A DNA stretch of 64,000 bases. Source: Metamycoplasma equirhinis (lineage in GTDB: Bacteria > Bacillota_I > Bacilli_A > Mycoplasmatales > Metamycoplasmataceae). Below the pieces are notes generated by a model. The model had not been told where the DNA came from, searched no databases, and saw only the letters and a program-made list of their open reading frames with translations. The stretch covers positions 1-64,000 of the forward strand of contig NZ_VFIX01000003.1 of assembly GCF_006385185.1 (NCBI RefSeq), written 5' to 3'. Positions 24,272 to 35,288 of the stretch are shown here, in pieces (position 1 is the first letter of the stretch; every line of letters starts with the position of its first letter). Made by a program: the position numbers and the translations under genes.

Positions 24272-24815
24272 AAATTTTTCCGGTAAATTTATTTAAAACA
24301 AAGCGAATATCATTGCTAATGAATGTAATTATAGCTTCTGTTGCACTTTCAATTAACTTTGAAACAATTTGAAAATCCGAAAAACTAAATTTGCCAAGCA
24401 CATAATCAATGACATTTTGCTCACGGCCTATGCCAATTTTAATTCTTTTAATTTCATCACTGCCAAGTTTTTCGATTATATCTTTCATTCCGTTATGGCC
24501 ACCAGATGAACCTTTTTGTTTGATTGAGGCTTTTCCCAATGGTAAGTCTAAATCATCATAAACAATTAAAATATCATTAAGCGAGATATTGTAATAATCT
24601 TTAATGGCTCTAACAAAATCTCCGCTTTTATTCATATATGTCATTGGTTTCGCAATAATTACTTCTTGATCCTTAAAAAATAAACCATTAAATTTCTTTT
24701 CATTGAGCTGAATTTGCATTTTTGATGCAACTTGATCAATTACCATAAACCCGACATTGTGTCTAGTTTTTTCGTATTCAATTCCTGGATTTCCCAATCC
24801 TACAATTAGTTTCAT
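24264..24815 (-). CDS. pth: Peptidyl-tRNA hydrolase
   Basis: Pth frees tRNA from peptidyl-tRNA dropped by the ribosome. The 183-residue length is normal. Signature motifs are LIVGLGNPGIEYEKTRHNVGF, with the catalytic His19, KPMTYMNKSG, the Asp of VYDDLDLPLG, and KGSSGGHNGM. Its ATG shares one base with the stop codon of the upstream helicase gene (TAATG), and its own end overlaps tilS by 8 nt, so translation of the whole cluster is probably coupled. Confidence 0.96.
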   Translation of the reverse strand: MKLIVGLGNPGIEYEKTRHNVGFMVIDQVASKMQIQLNEKKFNGLFFKDQEVIIAKPMTYMNKSGDFVRAIKDYYNISLNDILIVYDDLDLPLGKASIKQKGSSGGHNGMKDIIEKLGSDEIKRIKIGIGREQNVIDYVLGKFSFSDFQIVSKLIESATEAIITFISNDIRFVLNKFTGKIYE

Positions 24816-27067
24816 TATTTATTAGCCTCATTTCATAATTTTGATATGTTTGTGATTCGATTTGAATCATTATCGTTTTTTATACCCATGATTAATGCAT
24901 CTTCTTCACCTAAAATAACACTAAACTGTTTTGCTCTTGTAATTGCTGTGTAAATCAATTTTTTGCTAAGCAAGCGCTTTGCTTCTGAAAATAGCAATAC
25001 AATTACAACTTTACATTCACTTCCTTGATATTTATGAACGCTTGTACAGTATGCAGGATAAGTATTTACTAAAAAATCAGAACGGCTGTAGCATACTGAC
25101 TTCTCGCCGTTTTCAAAGTCAACATGTATGTGAGTTAAAGTTTTATCTAAACTATTTTTCTTTTGTTCTGTCGTGAATTGTGAGATGTATCCGATTTCGC
25201 CGTTAAATACTTTTATTTTAGGATCATTAGTTAAATTAATTATTTTATCGTCAATGGCAAAAGTGCGCTCACGATATTTTATTGTTTCGGTTTTTTCTTT
25301 ACTTCTAAAATAAGTATTTAAGGCAGCGTTAATCTCATCAATTCCACTTGCGTAATTGTAAATAGGACTCAAAACAGCAATATCTTTTTTACTATATCCA
25401 CTTTCAATTAGATCCTCAATTTTTTCGATAAGTGTTTCTTTAAGGTCGGCACGCTTTACATTGATAAAATGTGAATTTTTTCCTGCGAATTTTGGCATTT
25501 TTCCAGCATTAATGTCTAACGCATCGGTTATAATGTCAAAGTTTTCCGATTGACGATATATTTTGGTCAAAAATATTGTTTTAAAGATATTGTTTTCAAT
25601 AAAATCATTAATTAAATAACCTGGACCTATTGCTGGCAGTTGATCTTTATCGCCAACTAAAACGATACGTTTTAAATATTTTTTATTTATCCCTTTAAGT
25701 AGTGAATAAAATAAATCAAGACTTACCATTGAAAATTCATCAATAATCAAACATTCAACGCTTTTCGGAAATCTTTCATTAACGTTAAAACGATTATTGT
25801 CAATATCTCATTCAAGAAAACTGTGGATAGTTACAGCCTTTATTTCATTTTGTTGGCTGTTAATATTAATTGTTGCTCTACCTGTTGGAGTTACTATTGC
25901 TAAATCATCAGAGTCATATTTAGATAATAAATTATTAATTATTTCGTTTGTGATAAGCGTTTTTCCTGTTCCAGGACTACCTGTTATAAATACTAGCTTC
26001 TCATTTAATGCAGCGCTGATAGCTTCAAGTTGTAAATTATGATATTTGGATTTCGGGGTAAAATCAATTTTAAAGGCATTTTGACCATTTTGAATTAATT
26101 TTAATCGTTCAATAATGTATGTTTCCATTTCATAAATATTCTTAGTGGTTAAATATGTGCCATCAACATATTCCATTTTTATAAAATGACCGCTTTCGAT
26201 TAGTAAATTAATGCTGTTTATAAAGGTTTCTAAATTACGAGGTAAAACAATATCTTGATTAGATGATTCTATTAAAGTTTCATAAATGATTTTTTCTTCA
26301 ATTCGTGTATTTCCCGAATCAAAAAAATATGCATTTAAGGCACGGAAAATGTGCGTGGCTATTGCGAAGGGGTGAGTAACTTTATTAAAATGCAAATGTA
26401 ATTTATCAACATCTTCTAATTTTATATCTTGGTTATCTAAATAGAATAAATAAAAATTAGTTTGATATTGAGCCAAAAATTCGCTAAAAGTACCGTTTTT
26501 TTTCAAAATGATTTGATAAAGCGAAGGACTTAAATTTAATTCTAAAAACAAAATTTGGTCTTCGACAATTTGTGGATTTTCTAGCAAATATTTTCTTGTT
26601 TCATTTCAGGTTGTTTCACTCAGCTTATATTTTTTAAAATCAATATCATTGCGATTGACAATTTCTGAAAGTGCATTAATACCTAAATCATTAACAATTG
26701 CTCAAGCTTTTTCTTCACCAATTCCGCGAAAGTGCGTACTTTTTAAAAATTTAACAATGTAATTTTTCTTGTAATTTTCATCATCTATAATTTCGTCTAT
26801 TGATTCGAGAATATAACTGTTTGGATATTTTGAAAATTTATTTAGTGAAACCTCAATTTGATATAGATTTGTTTCTAAAGTAATTTTTTTATCATTAAAA
26901 ATGTTATTTTTTAAGGTAACTGAAATTGAATTGAATTTATTTACCTTAGCTTCATTAACGGCATCATTTTTCGTAATCTTAAAAATTGCGATAACAACCG
27001 CAGAATCTTTTGAGGTTCACATAATTTTTGTGAAATAACCTTGTATTAAAGATGTACTATTTGCCAT
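24815..27067 (-). CDS. recD2: RecD2-like superfamily 1 DNA helicase
   Basis: The 750-residue protein is a RecD/TraA-type 5'-3' helicase without RecBC partners in view, as in the RecD2 group. The N-terminal 90 residues look like an OB-type domain. A helix-hairpin region around FRGIGEEKAWAIVNDLG follows. The motor has Walker [13 protein letters not shown], Walker B CLIIDEFSMV, motif III VLVGDKDQLPAIGPG, motif IV-like KIYRQ, and the C-terminal SVHKYQGSECK and LIYTAITRAK. It is presumably used in DNA repair. A TAAAAT box 8 nt before the ATG suggests a leaderless transcript. It is the first gene of the cluster. Confidence 0.9.
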
Positions 27068-27075
27068 AATATTAA

Positions 27076-27084
27076 ATTTTAGCA
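27076..27084 (-). promoter_or_regulatory. Extended -10 box before recD2
   Basis: On the minus strand this reads TGCTAAAAT, an extended -10. It ends 8 nt before the recD2 ATG, and no ribosome-binding site lies between them. Confidence 0.45.
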
Positions 27085-27203
27085 TAAAACACCTAAATTA
27101 AACATTGCGCTATGACTTGTGTTTTTTAGCACTTTTAAAAATAAAAGAATAAAATATACATATAAATATACGCCAACTATTTTTTAATCACAAAGGAATT
27201 AAA

Positions 27204-28469
<1,266 letters not shown>

Positions 28470-28476
28470 CTGAATC

Positions 28477-28513
28477 ATGCTTACACTTGATTTGAAAGTG
28501 TTAGCATTTTTTT
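28477..28513 (+). terminator. Terminator after serS
   Basis: ATGCTTACACTT and AAGTGTTAGCAT pair with one mismatch and are followed by a T7 run. It begins 8 nt after the serS stop. Confidence 0.88.
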
Positions 28514-28598
28514 AAATCGATTTTCTGTAACTATAGATTAATGTGGCATTTTTAATTGCTTATTATTGCCACAAAAAACCAGATTTTATTTTTCGAAA

Positions 28599-28633
28599 TA
28601 AAAAAAGATGTCTTATTTATATTCAAGACATCT
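28599..28633 (-). terminator. Terminator after pyk
   Basis: On the minus strand AGATGTCTT and AAGACATCT form a perfect 9-bp stem with a 10-nt loop and are followed by a T6 run. It begins about 10 nt after the pyk stop codon. Confidence 0.9.
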
Positions 28634-28642
28634 AATTGTTTA

Positions 28643-30064
28643 TTAGTATTCGTGAATAGTAATATTTAAACTATCAACAACAATAAATTTGTCGCCTTTT
28701 TTAATCGAGTATTTTTCTAAAATTTCGCCTGCTAAATCATGATTATTTTTAATCTTAGCACGTACTTCTTCAGAATTATATTCACAAAAAATTCCGGATG
28801 TTATACCAAAACGTTTGATCAATGAATTATTACTTACGACGCCAACTATAAATGAGTTTGGACGATATTTTGAAATTTCTTTTAACAATTTACCTGTATG
28901 ACTCAATACAACAGCATATTTATATTCACCTTTTTCTAAGATTTTAGCTACTTCATATGCGATCAACATTCTTGATGTTGGCTTAGCGGCAACTTTTTCA
29001 ATTTGATGTGAATAGAAAGGATCGGTATAATATTCAATCTCAGCACGCTTTGCAATATTTGCCATTACTCTTACAGCTTCAATTGGATATTTTCCGCTAG
29101 CTGATTCACCCGATAGCATTGTTGCGTCAGCGCCTAATTCCACTGCGAAGTATACATCTGATACTTCTGCCCGAGTTGGCAACGGTGAATGTTCCATTGA
29201 ATCAAGCATTTGTGTTGCAACAATAACTTGTTTTCCAGCTAAACGACACTTTTTTATAATTCTTTTTTCATAATAAGGTACATCATAGTATGGAATTTCA
29301 AGCCCTAAGTCACCCCTTGCGATCATTATTCCGTCACTCGCTTCAATTATTTCATCAATATTTTTAATTCCCGAAACAGATTCAATTTTAGAAATAATTT
29401 GTATGTTTTGTCCGTTATTTTCGTCTAAAATTTTTCTTATTTCATTAACATTTTTAGCTGAATTAACAAAAGATGCTGCAATATAGTCAACACCGTAATG
29501 TGCCCCTCATTTAATATCATTTATATCTTTTTCACTTAAAAATGGAAGTGAAAATTCAATTCCTGGAATGTTAATTCGCTTGTTTGTTTTTAAATTATGT
29601 GAATTAAGCGTTTGTACAATAATTTCCATTGGTTTAATTTCTTTGACGACTGTTATTAATTTACCATCGTCTAACAAAATTTTTGTTCCAATTTTTACGT
29701 CTTTATCCATACGGTATGAAACAGCAAGTGAATTTGCGTCACCAATCAAATTTTTATATGACATTTCATCGGTTTTTATTGTCAATATTTTGTTTGATTC
29801 AATTAAACAGCAATCGTCTTTCATTTTTCCAACACGAATTTCAGGTCCTTTTGTATCAATCATTAGTGATATTGGTACATTTAATTCATTTGATATTTTT
29901 CTGGTAATATCAAATTTATGCTTGTGATCATTAGGCCCACCGTGCGAAAAGTTAGCCCTAACTGTTGTAACACCTGATTCGATTAATGCTTTTATTATTT
30001 CGTAGTCTTCTGAAGAAGGTCCTAAAGTAGCTACTATTTTAGTTTTTAATTCATTAAATTTCAT
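28643..30064 (-). CDS. pyk: Pyruvate kinase
   Basis: Pyruvate kinase makes ATP and pyruvate from phosphoenolpyruvate, the last step of glycolysis. The 473-residue length is typical. The N-terminal KTKIVATLGPSS, the nucleotide-binding RANFSHG (usually RLNFSHG), the active-site stretch GIMIARGDLGLEIP with its catalytic Lys upstream in ISKIES, and the MLDSM...PLPTRAEVSDV segment are all present. The C-terminal allosteric domain ends in DSLNITIHEY. Together with gap and gpmI in this window it gives a working lower glycolysis. Confidence 0.97.
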
Positions 30065-30292
30065 TGTTTACCTCATATAAGTAAGAATATATCTTAATTT
30101 TACATCATTAAGATAACTATTTAATGTAGTTACAAAAAAGACAAAGCAATTTTATTATCAAAAGTCACTCATAATCGATCAAAAAATTTTGCTAACTGCT
30201 TATTTTAAATCTCACAGCAAATTAGAGTAAAATAATATTAGATATATTCAATATTTATATTTTATATAAAGACAAATTTTAAGGAGTCTAAT

Positions 30293-31480
30293 ATGGCAAA
30301 ATTCAATAGAATATTTTTTATAGTTACTGATGGATTGGGGATAGGTCCTGAGCCTCGTCAAAGTGAATTTAATGATGACGGCGCAAATAGTATGTTGCAT
30401 GCTTCAGAGGCACTTCCGCTGGAGATTCCAACTTGAAAGAAACTAGGAATTACCGAAGTTGCAAAAATTTCGGGACATGTTGCTAGAAATAAAAGTCCAT
30501 TAGCCTACGTTGGAAAAATTCATGAAATATCAAACGGTAAAGATACATTAACTGGACATTGAGAAATGATGGGAATTTATACTGAGATTCCAAACCCACA
30601 ATTTATCGAAAAAGGATTTCCTGATGATTTAGTGGCGGAATTATCTAAAGCTTTTGATGGAAGAAAAATTATTGGCAATAGAGCTGCTTCGGGAACTGTT
30701 ATTCTTGAAGAATTAGGCAAGCAACATATTGAAAAAGGAGATATGATAATTTACACCTCGCCAGATTCTACTTTACAAATAATTGGCGATGAAAAGACTT
30801 TAGGTGTAGAAAAATTAACTGAATACGCCAAACGAGCAAGAAAAATTTGCTCATCAAAACCTGAATGAAATGTAGCAAGAGTAATTTCGCGCCCCTTTGT
30901 TTATGAAAATGGCAAATTTACAAGAACATTTAATCGTCACGACTTTGCGAATAAGCCAACAGGTCATATCATTTTGGAAGATTTGGTTGCTAAGGGAATT
31001 GAAGTTATTGGTGTTGGAAAAATAAATGATATTTTTGCTGGTGTAGGAATTTCAAAGGTTTATGGCCCTGCTTCTGATGATGAGAATATGGATGTGGCAA
31101 TTGATATCGCTTCAACAAATTCAAAAAATCAACTTGTATTTGTTAATTTAGTGCAATTTGATAGTCACTATGGACATCGTGAAGATCCGGTAGGATATAG
31201 TGAAAACATTTCGAGATTTGATATCAAATTAACAAAACTAATTAACACGCTAAAAACAGATGATTTGCTAATAATGACTTCAGATCATGGTAACGATCCT
31301 ACTATGGGAACAGATCATACTCGTGAAGCATTACCATTTACTGTATTTTCGAAATCATTTAAAAAACCTAAAGCCTTAGGAATTTTAAATGGGCTTGGAA
31401 CGGCTGGTAATATTATTGCGCGAAATTTTGAAGTTCCACTATGCCGAACCGGAGATGACATTTTTGATAATTTAAATTAA
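30293..31480 (+). CDS. deoB: Phosphopentomutase
   Basis: DeoB converts (deoxy)ribose-1-phosphate to the 5-phosphate, linking nucleoside breakdown to central metabolism. The 395-residue protein is an alkaline-phosphatase-fold metalloenzyme: VTDGLGIGPEP holds the first metal Asp, NRAASGTVILEELG contains the phosphorylated Thr region, and the C-terminal FDSHYGHREDP and TSDHGNDPTMGTDHTREALP carry the Asp and His ligands. These motifs and the cap domain separate it from phosphoglycerate mutase GpmI of the same superfamily, which is encoded separately here. AAGGAG is well placed before the ATG. Confidence 0.95.
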
Positions 31481-31522
31481 AATTTTTTGGTTTTATTAAA
31501 CCGAGAAAAATGCAAAAACATA

Positions 31523-31528
31523 TAAAAT
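31523..31528 (+). promoter_or_regulatory. -10 box TAAAAT, possible leaderless proS start
   Basis: TAAAAT ends 7 nt before the proS ATG at 31536, and no ribosome-binding site lies between. It could add a leaderless transcript within the deoB-proS stretch. Confidence 0.4.
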
Positions 31529-31535
31529 ATAGTAC

Positions 31536-32969
31536 ATGAAAAAAATTGAGAAAATAACTCCACAATCAGAAGATTTTGCAAAATGGTATACCGATGTCAT
31601 TAAAAACGGTGATCTAATGGCATATGGGGCAACAAAAGGTTCAATAATTTTTAAACCATTATCGTTTGGTATTTGAGATAATATTCGATTACATTTGGAT
31701 AAAGAATTTAAAAAGGTTGGAGTGCAAAATGTTTATTTACCACTTTTAATTCCTGAAAGTTTACTAACAAAGGAAAAAGAACACCTTGAAGGTTTTAATC
31801 CAGAGCTGGCAACTGTAACCGAAGTCGGCGGTAAAAAATTAGCTGAAAAATATTTTATTCGTCCAACAAGCGAAACATTATTTGGTGATTTTTTTAAAAA
31901 TGAAATTAACTCCTATAACGATTTGCCTCTAATTTATAATCAATGAGTAAATGTTTTAAGATGAGAAAAAACTACAAATCCATTTTTAAGAACTCGTGAA
32001 TTCTTATGACAAGAAGGGCATACGATGCATTCTTGCCCAAAAGAAGCGCAAAAATTAACTACAAAAATGCTAAATATATATAAAAAATTTGTTTCGGATT
32101 ATTTAGCTATTCCCGTTATTGATGGCCAAAAAACCGAACATGAAAAATTCTCTGGTGCCGACTTCACTTTTACAATCGAAGCAATGATGAAAGATGGTAA
32201 GGCTTTGCAAGCCGGAACAAGTCATTATTTGGGTCAAAACTTTACAATTCCATTTGATATTTCATTTAAGAACAAAGAAAACAAACTAGAAAATGCATAT
32301 GGCACTAGTTGAGGTGTTTCAACTAGATTATTGGGAGCGTTAATTATGACTCATGGCGATGATAGAGGAATAATTATTCCTCCAAAAATTGCGCCAATTC
32401 AAATCGACATTATTGAGATGTTCGCGTCCAAGGAACCAAAAGTTCATGAATTAGCATTGAATATAAAAAGTGTATTAGAAAAAGCTAATTTTAATGTACA
32501 AATTGATAATTCTGATAAAGGCGCAGGATTTAAGGCAGCAAATTCAGAAATTCACGGCACACCATTGAGAATTGAAATTGGACCAAGAGATTTATTGGAA
32601 AATCGAACATTGTTTGTTCGCCGCGACACACTTGAAAAATTTTACGTTCCAATTTCGGAAGTCAAAACAGCTGCTAAAAATATTCTAAAGGATATTCAAA
32701 GCAATTTATTAGCTTCGGCTCAACAAAGATTAGTAAACAATATAGTTAATGTAAACAATTTTAATGATTTTAAAACAGCAATCGAAAATGGCAAATGGGT
32801 GTTAGCAGCATTTGATGGCGATGCAACCGACGAGGTAAAAATTAAAGAATTAACAGGGGCTTCGACTAGGTGTATTCCATTTATATTGCCAATAACTCCT
32901 AAAAATAATGTATGCTTTTATACTGGTAAAAAAACAAATCGATATGTTTTATTTGCTAAGGCATATTAA
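31536..32969 (+). CDS. proS: Proline--tRNA ligase (archaeal/eukaryote-like type)
   Basis: ProS charges tRNA-Pro. The 477-residue protein is the short ProS form found in archaea, eukaryotes and mycoplasmas, without the editing insertion of the long bacterial type. Class II motifs are [11 protein letters not shown], motif 2 in [16 protein letters not shown], and the substrate-binding [14 protein letters not shown] followed by [11 protein letters not shown]. The C-terminal segment ends YVLFAKAY, with the aromatic end typical of this form. It is followed 14 nt later by trxA. Confidence 0.96.
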
Positions 32970-32983
32970 CGAAAGGAAAACCT

Positions 32984-33283
32984 ATGTATAAAAAACTATT
33001 AAAAAGTGAATTAAATAATGAACACTTAAAAGGCAAAGCAATTGTTGCTTTTAGAGCAACATGATGTCCACCATGCCAAATGATTGGTCCAGAATTAAAA
33101 CAAATTAGTGAAAATAGCAATGATATTAATGTTTTCGATTTTGACGTTGATCAAAACCGTGAATTTGCTCACGAAATGGGTGTTAGTTCGATCCCTTCAT
33201 TATTCATTTATCAAAATGGACAATTTGTTCAAAAAACAACTGGCTATTTACCAGCAGATGAATTAAAAAAATTATTTAAATAA
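32984..33283 (+). CDS. trxA: Thioredoxin-like protein with CPPC active site
   Basis: The 99-residue protein has the thioredoxin fold pattern: IVAFRATWCPPCQMIGPE (Cys28 and Cys31), DVDQNREFAHEMGVSSIPS with the cis-Pro76 region, and a glycine-led last helix. It would reduce protein disulfides together with TrxB. The dipeptide between the cysteines is PP in place of the usual GP, which is expected to alter redox potential and helix geometry. Both Cys are kept. GAAAGGAA lies upstream of the ATG. A short terminator follows at 33282. Confidence 0.92.
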
Positions 33284-33302
33284 AGTGGTTTCCACTTTTT
33301 TA
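33282..33302 (+). terminator. Terminator after trxA
   Basis: AAAGTGG and CCACTTT with a 3-nt loop are followed by further Ts. The stem starts in the trxA stop codon. Confidence 0.75.
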
Positions 33303-33334
33303 ATATTTTAAATTTCATAAAATAAGGAATAAAA

Positions 33335-34156
33335 ATGTTAGATTTTAAACCCAAAGCGTATTTTTTGGATATGGATGGAACCTATCTAGATAAACCAAAA
33401 TCACCTGAAAAAATAAGTGCAGAAAATATCGAAATTGCTAAAAATTTAAATGATCAAAATATACCAGTTATTCTTTCGACAGGAAGAACAAATTCCGACT
33501 TTGTTTTAGAGCTTGCTAATAAAATAAATTCACCATATGTAATATGTCAAAATGGAGGTCTTATTGTCGACAACAAAAATAATATTTTAATAAAAAATCA
33601 AATCAAAAAAGACCTAGTTTTAAAGATTATTGAAATTCTAAAAAGAGAAAAATTATTTTTTATTTTTAATAGCTCATCCGATATTTTTGGAACTACAAAA
33701 CGTTTATCAATTTGCAGACCATGAATAAAGAAATTAAATTCTCACACATATGATGAAATTCCACAAATTACTTCTGTTACAAAAATTTTAACATTCGGTA
33801 AAACTCCTGGCGGAATGAGAAAATTAAAAGATAAACTAGAAAAAGAATTTTTCAATTTGAAATTTCACATTGTTTCTCGCGGTTGAACCATTGAAATAAA
33901 TGATATGAATGCAACAAAAGGCATTGCTGATGAATACGTTTGCAAATTATTAAACATTGATCCTAAGCAAACTGTTCATTTTGGCGACTCTGGAAATGAT
34001 ATTGTTACAAAAGAATATCTTGGCGCTTTTATAGCAATGAAAAACTCACCTACTAATATTAAAAAACAAGCAACTATTGTTGGAAAAAATTATAAAAGGG
34101 GCGGAATTGCAAAAACAATCAAAAAAATTACAAATAATTTTGCTAAAACAGAATAA
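33335..34156 (+). CDS. Cof-type HAD hydrolase
   Basis: The 273-residue protein is a HAD-IIB (Cof-like) phosphatase. Motif I is FLDMDGTYLD (nucleophile Asp12 and acid Asp14), motif II is ILSTGRTN, and motifs III and IV are the Lys of DMNATKGIAD and FGDSGNDIVT. The C2-type cap lies between residues 85 and 190. Relatives act on sugar phosphates, nucleotides or flavin mononucleotide; the substrate cannot be decided. AAGGAAT precedes the ATG. Confidence 0.9.
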
Positions 34157-34164
34157 TTTTATGT

Positions 34165-34205
34165 AAAAAACGCATTTTGAAAATTAAAAAATCGTTTTTT
34201 ATTTT
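34165..34205 (+). terminator. Weak terminator-like inverted repeat
   Basis: AAAAAACG and CGTTTTTT flank a 20-nt loop and end in T-rich sequence. The stem is almost only A-T, so this is a weak candidate. Confidence 0.4.
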
Positions 34206-34293
34206 AATATTCAATAAAATATATTCTTATTAATAAAAATATTGATAAATAAAAAAATTAATTTATAAATTAAAAATATATTTGGAGAACAAT

Positions 34294-35229
34294 ATGACAA
34301 ATAAATCAAAAATTGCTATTGCTATAGCGACTCTATCAATTCCTGTTTGCATAGGTGTTGGTGTTGGTGTTGCTTATGGTATTAGACAAACCCCATCAAA
34401 AGAAAACAAATCAATTGAATCAAAAATTAAAGAATCATACGTTGGATTATCAGCTAATATTACTGATTCAAGTGTTAAGACCAAATTTGATGAAAAAACT
34501 AAAGAATTATCAGAAACCATCTCAAAAGATGCTACTGAAGTTATCAAAAAAGTTCAAGCACAATACAAGTCAATTCTTAAAGAATCCGAAGTTGTGAAAG
34601 TTACAACAATTTACCGTGAAGGTTTAGAAAAATTAAATGGTGTTCTTGTTGCAATTCTTGAAAAAGCAGTTGCCCAATTTAAAGAAGGCAAAGAAAAGAT
34701 CACTGATGGAACTAGCTTTGTTAAAAAATATTTATCAAAAGAAAATTTAGAAAAAATTGTTAAAGATGAAAAAGAAGGCTTAGTTAATTTTATAAAAGAA
34801 GCAGGCGCTAAAGTTGCTCCATATGCAAGAAGAACATTTGATGTATTAAAATCAGATCCTGAAACAAAAGACATTGAATCAATTAATGAGGTAATCGAAA
34901 AGGTTGCAGCATATTTTGAAGGAACAAAAGAACAACCTGGTGCATTTGACAAAATCGCTGATGAATTAAACAAATTTGATTTTAGTAAAGTTGAATCAGA
35001 AGGATATACAAAAACATTTGAATCATTAGTATCAATTTTAACAAAAGCTAAATCAGATGCAGTAGCAGTATTGAATGGCGTTCAATTAAAAGATGGCGAA
35101 CTTGATAAAATTAAAAAAGTTATTAAACCATATTACGACACATTAACAGAAGGACTTAACAAATCAATAGCTTTATTTAAAGATTCATTGATAAAACTTC
35201 CTTCAGTTATTGAAACTTTAAAAAACTAA
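34294..35229 (+). CDS. Putative membrane-anchored helical surface protein
   Basis: The 311-residue protein has a single N-terminal hydrophobic segment (about residues 7-29, Gly/Val rich) and then a hydrophilic, mostly helical domain of about 280 residues with no Trp. A Cys lies in the hydrophobic segment (SIPVC), but Val before it does not fit a lipobox, so an uncleaved signal anchor is more likely. I recognise no family. The ATG at 34294 was chosen because GGAG lies 7 nt upstream. It is followed 59 nt later by a large lipoprotein, so the two may act together on the surface. An earlier TTG in frame is less likely. Confidence 0.8.
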   Translation: MTNKSKIAIAIATLSIPVCIGVGVGVAYGIRQTPSKENKSIESKIKESYVGLSANITDSSVKTKFDEKTKELSETISKDATEVIKKVQAQYKSILKESEVVKVTTIYREGLEKLNGVLVAILEKAVAQFKEGKEKITDGTSFVKKYLSKENLEKIVKDEKEGLVNFIKEAGAKVAPYARRTFDVLKSDPETKDIESINEVIEKVAAYFEGTKEQPGAFDKIADELNKFDFSKVESEGYTKTFESLVSILTKAKSDAVAVLNGVQLKDGELDKIKKVIKPYYDTLTEGLNKSIALFKDSLIKLPSVIETLKN

Positions 35230-35288
35230 TTTTTTAACACTAATGGTATTAATTTCTATTAATGCCATTTTTTATTTAAGGAAAAAAC

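Noticed and set aside
30293..31480. Phosphoglycerate mutase at this site
   Set aside because: Motifs GHREDP and TMGTDHTRE mark phosphopentomutase; a true gpmI is at 53785.
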